Source: Agapanthus africanus
Lineage: Eukaryota > Streptophyta > Magnoliopsida > Asparagales > Amaryllidaceae
Assembly (NCBI GenBank): GCA_030015575.1
Contig: JASDDO010000026.1
Location: 452,019,096 to 452,083,095, forward strand
Direction: 5' to 3'
DNA length: 64,000 bases
The notes below the pieces were generated by a model. That model had not been told where the DNA came from, made no database searches, and saw only the letters and a program-made list of their open reading frames with translations. Within the stretch, counting starts at the first letter, position 1. Each line of letters starts with the position of its first letter. The position numbers were made by a program, and so were the translations under genes. Shown one piece after another: positions 57,191 through 64,000 of this stretch.

Positions 57191-58517
57191 AGAATCTTAT
57201 GAACCTCAGCCACTCCGTAGATCTGGTAGGACTTCTCGCCCACCGGAAAGATACTATGATTTTCTCATTGATGGTGATAGAGAAGATTGCATCATGGATG
57301 ATGATGACCGTACCAGTTTTCAGCAAGTTATCACGAGTGGTGACTCTGTGAAGTGGCTGGATGCCATGAGATTCGAAACGGAGTCTATGTACACCAAAAA
57401 AGTATGGACTTTAGAGGATGTACCATCTGGGGTAAAACCCGTAGCATGCAAATGGATCTTTAAAAGAAAGATCAGTGTAGATGGACAGGTGGAGACCTAT
57501 AAGGCAAGGTTGGTAGCGAAAGGTTTTCGTCAAAGACCAGGACTGGACTATGACGAGACATTCTCTCCGGTTGCCATGCTTAAATCCATTCGGATCCTAC
57601 TTGCTAGTGCTGCCACTACGACTATGAAATCTGGCAGATGGACGTTAAAACAGCATTTCTAAATGGTGATTTAGAAGAATGTGTTTTTATGGATCAGCCA
57701 GAGGGCTTCATTAACAGTGGGAGCAGCGGGAAAGCATGTGGGTTGCTTAAATCCATTTATAGATTAAAGCAGGCATCACGGAGTTAGAATATCTGTTTTG
57801 ATGATGTTATCAAAGAGTTTGATTTTATCAAAAATCCAGATGAATCTTGTGTTTATAAGAAGATTGTAGAGAGAACTGTCGTATTCCTCGTATTGTATGT
57901 GGATGTCATTCTTCTGATAGGAAATGACACTCCTATGCTGCAGTCGGTCAAATCATTCTTATCACAAAGGTTCTCCATGAAGGACCTGGGTGATGCCACG
58001 TACATATTGGGCATTCGGATCTATAGGGATAGATCCAAAGGGTTATTGGGATTGTCCCAAACCAGGTACATTAACACCATCCTAAAGAGGTTTAGTATGG
58101 AAGACTCCAAGCGGGGTGTCTTACCCGCTTGCTATGGAGTCACTCTCTCCAAGGACTTTTGCCCTAAGTCTGATGAAAAGAGAGCTCGCATGAGTATTAT
58201 TCCCTACGCTTCAGCCGTAGGATCAATAATGTATGCGATGCTGTGCACATGCCCTGATGTAGCTTATGTACTAGGTGTAATAAGCAGGTATCAGTCAAAC
58301 CCAGGGGAGAAACACTGGACTGCTATAAAGAACATTCTTAAGTATTTCCGATGGGCTAAATAATTGTTCTTGGTGTATGGTAACTGGGATCTCCAAATGG
58401 TGGCATTTACCGATTAGAGCTTCCAGAGTGACAAGAATGACAGCAAGCCTATCTCAGGGTTTGCATTTACCCTCAACGGAGGGGCGGTGAGTTGGAAGAG
58501 TTCCAAACAGGATACCG
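57191..58517 (+). pseudogene. Copia element D reverse transcriptase and start of RNase H
   Basis: RT blocks in shifting frames: an open piece at 57294-57662 (KPVACKWIFKRK, ETYKARLVAKGFRQRPGLDY, ETFSPVAMLKS), then a frameshift near DYEIW, and 57893-58363. The polymerase motif reads YVDV instead of YVDD (GAC to GTC), removing a catalytic Asp. SMKDLGDATYILGI and AVGSIMYAMLC follow. RNase H begins after 58363 (FTLNGGAV, SSKQDTV) and is cut at 58517 by element B. The remainder and 3' LTR lie right of the window. Confidence 0.88.
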
Positions 58518-60412
58518 TGTAAGTCGATGTACAACACCCCACGACTTGCGGGGAGGCGGAAATATGAAAAACGATCTTGTTCTTTGCTTAAACATCGACT
58601 AACCGCAAGAATCGAAGCTAAACGATAACTAACATCAAACATAGAAGTTAACAACTACTATGTAAAGGGATTATACCTAAAGAACCGTGTCCTTCGTCTT
58701 TACGAACTCCACCTCCTCCTCGGCCTTCTCGAAGTAGTAGACGATCCACCCGAGAGCTTTACTCCAAGCTTAGCCTCTAAACTTGAGGCAACTAAACTTC
58801 TTTAAGTGCTAATCAAAGAAGCTAGGTGAAATAGAGTGAGGGTTATGGTTTAATAAGTCTAACTAATCCTTGTACTCAACACATGAGAGGGGAGGATTAG
58901 GGTTTGAAGAGGGAGAGCTTGAGGAGAGAGAAGGTGAACATCATAATGAAGTGAGAATAATGAGTTATGATAATATATATCAAGCATTTATTTTTATCAA
59001 GAAAAGAAAAAATATCAATTTAACAACCATGCTTGATAATATCTAGTGATGATTCATCTCCATGAGTCATTAAGCATTTATGATGCATTAATGATATGGA
59101 TGAATCATCCATATGACTCACTAATCACATTCATTGTATATGCCACCTAAACCCCCTTAGTCACCACCTTCTAGAAGCTTCTCGCGCAATTACGAGAACG
59201 CCCCTCCTTTCCGTAAAAATACGGAAAAACTTTAGACTGTATAAATCCAATAACCGGATACCAGTAACTGGCTTAAACTAAAGCCGACTGGTAAAAACTT
59301 TCCGAAAGTCGTATGTGCGTAAACACACGTATGCGTCCGAACCCTTGTCGTAAAACCATACGACCTCTATATTGTTTCGCCTGGAATAGGGAAACTCTCT
59401 GTGTGGGACTCTAGAGACTCGACTATTACGCTGGCAGTGGGTTTAACCACAAACCGCAAGCGGCACTAGCTGTACGTAACGGTCCCCAGGTAGATGTCGA
59501 TAAGAAGGCCGATGAGGAAACCCATCCGAACTCCTACTGAGTCTGATGTGACAATCTCCGTACAGTCCGGTCTGTTCGTCTAAGACTATCATATATCGGG
59601 CCTAGGGGGGCGGCAAGCGTTAGTCCCCTAATAGCGGTATAAGTCGTGTCGGAGCGAAGCCCATTACACCCTGAGAAACTACTGGAACCTACCAGCAAAT
59701 CTCGCTTGCCCTGGCCAGGGACTTTGCGTAATGGCTCTCTGGCACAGCGCGATATCAACCCCCAATACCGGGAGAGACGAATCCTGTCTAACCGCCACTG
59801 CCTCCAAGTGCTCGGGACTGTACCCAACTGCTACCTGTTTGCACGACTCCTTTGAGCCATGGTAGGGTAGCAATCTAAGAACAGTGGGACACACTCAAGG
59901 CGAAGTAGCAGTGTCAAGTCTGTGGACTATGCTGTACTCATGTCACCTGGGAACTGTTCACTGACGACTGGTATAAAACCAACCAACAGTTCCCTGTGAG
60001 TCCTGTCTGGTGTACCCGTAAGCTAACGAGCACCTGCATACTATCTCCAGTACGACGTACTGACGGCTGTGGGACAGACCATCTCCCCAACTGGGATGAG
60101 AAGCGTACACACTAGTCTACTCCAGAGTATCGATTCCCTGTCTCGATAATCCAACGACTAGGGACCTGAATAAGGATGAGCTTGTAGACTACCCAGCCCC
60201 CACTAGTGTGACTGCCATCACAACGCTCGTAGTCAAGCAAGATCCTAAGAGCTCTATCAATACGTATACTCACATATTAAGATAGAAAAACCAAGTAGCA
60301 TACTACCATGTTTAGCAAGACTGTTATATACATGTGAATATCCCAAGCTTCCATTAAGTAATATACAATCTAGTATGATACAATAATGGCCCCTAGGGCA
60401 TATACACTAACA
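58518..60412 (-). repeat. 3' LTR of copia element B (1895 bp)
   Basis: In element sense it runs from TGTTAGTGTATATGCCC (60412 down) to ACATCGACTTACA (58518). Same subfamily as LTR A. The palindrome CCCTGGCCAGGG is at 59709-59720. It interrupts element D after TACCG (58513-58517), the presumed target duplication whose partner is beyond the window. Confidence 0.9.
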
Positions 60413-60423
60413 ATCTCCCACTT
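60413..60423 (-). promoter_or_regulatory. Polypurine tract of copia B
   Basis: ATCTCCCACTT on the plus strand, AAGTGGGAGAT in element sense, next to the 3' LTR; identical to F and E. Confidence 0.88.
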
Positions 60424-60798
60424 GCACTAGGGCCAAGTACTGGCATATCGAAGACCGATGATCTCAAGTAGCCTCTCGAACTGAATCTGAGGTAGGGCCT
60501 TTGTGAATGGATCAGCAATGTTCTCTTCAGAAGCAACTCTCCGAACCTCGATCTCCTGACGATCAATGATCTCCCTGATCCGGTGATACCGCCTTAAGAT
60601 GTGTCTGGACTTCTGATGGGACCTTGGTTCCTTTGCTAAAGCTATAGCTCCGTTGTTGTCGCAATACAGAGGTATTGGATCTACTATGGTAGGAACCACC
60701 TGAAGTTCTGTTAGGAACTTCTTCATCCAGACTGCTTCTTTTGCGGCATCGCAAGCAGCTATATACTCCGCTTCCATCGTCGAGTCAGCAACGGTGTC
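60424..60798 (-). pseudogene. Copia element B RNase H
   Basis: Minus-strand frame open for 116 codons from Met 60777: MEAEYIAACDAAKEAVWMKKF, IPLYCDNNGAIALAKEPRSHQ, KSRHILRRYHRIREI, ENIADPFTKALPQ, ending SASTWP-like at about 60427. It is in frame with RT (60799-62142) and separated from it only by a TAG (60799-60801) that replaces Gln of SSKQDTV. It is the least damaged RNase H in the window. Confidence 0.9.
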
Positions 60799-62142
60799 CT
60801 ACTTGGAGCTCTTCCAGCACACCGCCCCTCCATTGAGGGTAAAGACATAACCCGACATGGACTTGGAATCGTCCTTATCACTCTGGAAGCCGGAATCAGC
60901 AAAGGCCTCCAACCTGAGGTCTTTTCCGCCGTAAACCAAGAACATCTCCTTAGTCCTTCTCAGGTACTTGAGAATGTTCTTTACTGCTATCCAGTGCTTC
61001 TCCCCTGGGTCTGACTGATACCGGCTTACCACGCTTAGTGCGTAAGCTACATCTGGTCTGGTGCACAATATCGCATACATTATAGAGCCTACCACAGAAG
61101 CGTAGGGTATAATAGACATGCGTTCCCTTTCCAAACCAGTCTTGGGAGACATCTCTTTGGAGAGGGTGATTTCGTGACAAGCCGGTAGATTACCGCGCTT
61201 AGAATCTTCCATACTGAATCTTTTCAGTACAGTGTCGATATACCTGGACTGCGAAAGTCCCAACATCCTCTTGGATCTATCACGATAGATCCGGATCCCC
61301 AGAATGTAAGAGGCATCACCCAGGTCTTTCATGGAGAACCTGTGTGACAAGAATCCTTTGACAGATTGTAGCATAGGAATGTCATTTCCTATCAATAGAA
61401 TGTCATCCACGTACAAGACGAGGAATACGACACTTCTGGCTACAACTTTACTATATATGCACGGTTCATCTGGATTTTTTATAAAGTCATATTCTTTGAC
61501 TGTTTCATCAAAACAGATGTTCCAACTCCGCGATGCATTCTTTAGTCCATAAATGGATTTAAGCAGCTTGCATACTTTCCCACTGCTCCCACTCTGATTG
61601 AAACCCTCTGGCTGATCCATATAGACGCACTCTTCTAAATTTCCATTCAGAAAAGCCGTCTTTACGTCCATCTGCCAGATTTTATAATCATGGAAGGCAG
61701 CAATAGCAAGAAGGACCCGAATGGATTTGAGCATAGCCACTGGAGAAAAAGTTTCGTCATAGTCCAAACCAGGTCTTCGACGAAAACCCTTTGCAACAAG
61801 TCTAGCCTTATAGGTTTCCACCTGTCCATCTACACCAATCTTTTTCTTGAAGATCCATTTGCATCCTATGGGTTTTACCCCATCTGGAGCAAAGTCCAAA
61901 GTCCATACTTTGTTGGTGTACATGGACTCCATTTCGGTCCGCATTGTATCTAGCCATCGTACCGAGTCGCCGCTCTGGATGGCCTGCTGGAAGTCAGTAG
62001 GTTCATCATCATCTATGATGCAATCCTCTCTATCCCCATCTATGAGAAAACCGTAGTATCTCTCAGTCGGATGAGACGGCCTACTACTCCTGCGGAGGGG
62101 TGCGGGAATGTCCTGTTCTTCTTGAACTACCGGTTCTACCAA
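60799..62142 (-). pseudogene. Copia element B reverse transcriptase (447 codons open)
   Basis: The best-preserved RT here. Linker ERYYGFLIDGDRED, then GVKPIGCKWIFKKKIGVDGQ, ETYKARLVAKGFRRRPGLDYDE, TFSPVAMLKSIRVLLAIA, MDVKTAFLNGNLEECVYMDQ, SIYGLKNASRSWN, the intact polymerase motif YVDDILLIGND, SMKDLGDASYILGI, LCTRPDVAYALSVVSRY and NILKYLRRTKEMFLVYGG, into the RNase H start. It is offset by one frame from integrase (62184-63023). The polyprotein is therefore broken by a small indel near 62200 and by the stop at 60799, although RT itself could still fold. Confidence 0.92.
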
Positions 62143-63119
62143 ACTTTCAGTATTAGTTTGTGGTTCTGGAATTTCTTCCAGTTCTATTTCGCTCCCACTG
62201 ATTCCTTTTCTAAAAACTGATGTTCTAGAAAATGGGCATTACGAGAAACAAATACCTTTTGTTCCTCTGCGTAATAGAATAGATATCCCCTGGAGTTCTT
62301 TGGATATCCCACAAACTTACACTTTACTGATCGTGCCTCGAGCTTGTCCACATGCTGCTTTTTAACAAAAGCTGGACATCCCCAAATCTTTATATACTGT
62401 AGATGGGGTTTCTTCCCGCTCCACATCTGATATAGAGTGGTAGGCACAGTCTTGGTAGGAACCATGTTCAAAAGATATGCTGCTGATTCTAGCGCATAAC
62501 CCCAAAAAGATCGCGGTAACTCAGCATTACTCATCATGGATCGTACCATATCCAATAGGGTTCGATTACGTCTCTCCGATACACCGTTGTGCTGTGGAGT
62601 GTATGGAGGAGTAAGCTGAGAAAGAATTCCTTTCTCTTTTAGGTAACCTAGGAACTCGGTACTAAAGTATTCACCACCTCGATCAGATCTAAGTGTCTTG
62701 ATACTTTTGCCAGTGTGGTTTTCTACTTCATTCTTATACTCTTGGAATTTCACAAAAGCCTCGGATTTATGTTTCATCTGATAAATGAATCCGTATCTTG
62801 AGTAATCATCCGTGAAAGTAATGAAATAGGAAAAACCACCTCTTGCATGCGTAGACATTGGACCACATACATCACTGTGTATGGGTCCTAAGAGCTCGCT
62901 CGCTCTTACTCCTTGTCCAGTAAATGGAGTCTTTGTCATCTTTCCTTTGAGACAAGATTGACAAGTGTCATAAGTTTGATATTCGAACGAGTCCAAATAT
63001 CCTTCTCTATGCAACTTAGTCAACCTTCTCTTATTGATATGACCTAGTCTATAATGCCATAAGAAAACTTTATTTAAATCTGGAGACTTTCTTTTAAATG
63101 TGTTCTGGACATTGAAAAT
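62143..63119 (-). pseudogene. Copia element B integrase
   Basis: Open from 63023 to 62184 (279 codons). The finger reads WHYRLGHINKRR (Cys of WHCRLGH changed to Tyr) and CQSC. The rve core has Asp in SDVCGPM, Asp in SDRGGEYFS and Glu in HNGVSERRNRT, so the D,D,E triad is complete. SFWGYALESAAYLLN, KIWGCPAFVKK and KCKFVGYPKNSRGYLFY follow. The frame shifts near FLEKESVG before the linker. Upstream, a stop near 63120 separates it from protease. Confidence 0.9.
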
Positions 63120-63665
63120 TTAGAGTTGGTTTAAAACATATATACCGTTATTTAGTATACCGGACCTAATCAAACCATGATTAAGGTGGATGTTAACAAC
63201 ATCTCTTACAAACGTGAAATCATAACCTTTATTTGATAACAAGGAAACTGATATGATATTACACGTTAAGCTTGGTACAAAAAAACAGTTATGTAAAACC
63301 AAAATGTGTCCACTCGTCAATCCTAGGTGATAATCCCCGACGGACGCAGCTCCCACGCTAGCTCCGTTAGCAACCTTTAGGGTCATATCACCTTCCTTCA
63401 GCACTCTACGGTTTCTCAGTGCCTGCAATGAATTGTAAATATGAGATCCTGATTCGGTATCCAATACCCAGGAAGTAGAGTTAATTGACAGACAATTCTC
63501 AATTACAAACACACCTGAAGTCGAAGCCACAGCTTGCTTCGGTTCCTGGTTCTTGGCGTTCCATGCCTTGCAATCTTTCTTCCAGTGCCCTTTCGTGTGA
63601 CAATGGAAGCACTCATCCTGGCCCACTACCGGTACCGCAAACTTTTTCTTTCCCTTCCCTCCCAC
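63120..63665 (-). pseudogene. Copia element B nucleocapsid knuckle and protease
   Basis: Open for 181 codons. CCHC knuckle CFHCHTKGHWKKDC, then SGVFVIENCLSINSTSWVLDT. The catalytic DTG is changed to DTE by GGA to GAA (63453-63455) and ICN is changed to IYN. Later blocks DMTLKVANGASVGAASVGDYHLGL, FVPSLTCNIISVSLLSNKGYDF and LNNGIYVLNQ are intact. Element D has the same DTG to DTE change. Confidence 0.9.
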
Positions 63666-64000
63666 CTTACTAACACCTCCTCTAGGTTTGGTGGCGGCCT
63701 TCTTCTTCCTTCCTTTGGCCTAAGCCTTGGACCCGGAAGAAGATGCACCGCTAACAAACATAGCGGGTGTTTCCCTTGTCTTCTGCAAGGTGCCCTCTGC
63801 ACTCCTTAACATGTTAAGGAGTTCCGGAAGTTCAACTTCTTTTCTTTGAATGTTGAAGTTCAGGATAAACTGGGCGTATGTGTGAGGAAGGGACTGGAGA
63901 ATAAGGTCTGTATAGAGCTCATTATCCAAAGTCGTCCCAAGGTCTGCGAGCTCTTCAATATAGCCGATCATCTTTAGGACATGTTCTCCTACCGATGACC
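63666..64000 (-). pseudogene. Copia element B gag, C-terminal part (runs off window)
   Basis: Minus-strand gag blocks: VGEHVLKMIGYIEELADLG, YTDLILQSLPHTYAQFILNFN, VELPELLNMLRSAEGTLQK, then the Lys-rich linker with a TAG at about 63720. Very close to element A. The N-terminus, leader and 5' LTR of B are right of the window. Confidence 0.88.

Overview
This window is a nested cluster of plant transposable elements. I found no host gene, tRNA, rRNA or CRISPR array. The organism is a flowering plant, for these reasons: Ty1/copia elements primed by initiator tRNA-Met, a long-LTR gypsy-type derivative, a CACTA (En/Spm) transposon with spliced TNP2-like and PF03004-like genes, and plant-like GT..AG introns. 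The sequence does not let me name the species or choose between monocot and eudicot.

Layout, outermost to innermost. Element D (copia, + strand) is the oldest host sequence. Its remains lie at 24273-27129 (leader, gag, protease, start of integrase) and 56286-58517 (integrase and RT). Three copia elements sit in D. C (- strand, LTR 22198-24272) is in the D leader. E (+ strand, 27130-56285, TSD GACTA) is in the D integrase. B (- strand, 3' LTR 58518-60412, running off the right end) is in the D RNase H region. C is broken in gag by element A (- strand, 5' LTR 17000-19113, running off the left end). The RT of A is broken by a LARD-like element at 618-12555 (4.4-kb LTRs, 3-kb non-coding core, TSD GGGTT). 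The 3' LTR of E is broken by a CACTA transposon at 36561-55391 (TSD ATT). The TNP2-like gene of that CACTA is broken by copia element F (- strand, 39122-49506, TSD GTTGT). Both chains are four levels deep: D>E>CACTA>F and D>C>A>LARD.

Every coding region carries stops or frameshifts, or runs off the window. Many stops are TAG where relatives have CAG, as expected from deamination of CHG-methylated cytosine. The copia copies form subfamilies by LTR end and coding content: A/B, E/F, C, and D (LTR not in the window). E and F share a large internal gag deletion and a tandem duplication in the leader. F has very similar LTRs but a badly decayed pol. Together these suggest a gag-less lineage mobilised in trans.

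The strongest undescribed signal is in the copia leaders. All five leaders visible here (A, C, D, E, F) carry three small hairpins at fixed spacing (about 92 and 83 nt), ending about 440-500 nt before the gag start. Both stems of each hairpin show compensatory changes between elements. A GNRA-loop hairpin follows about 220-280 nt downstream, and a GC-rich hairpin lies about 200 nt after the primer binding site. Other notable points: the LARD core contains a piece of copia leader, and the second CACTA gene contains tandem symmetric exon-intron modules.
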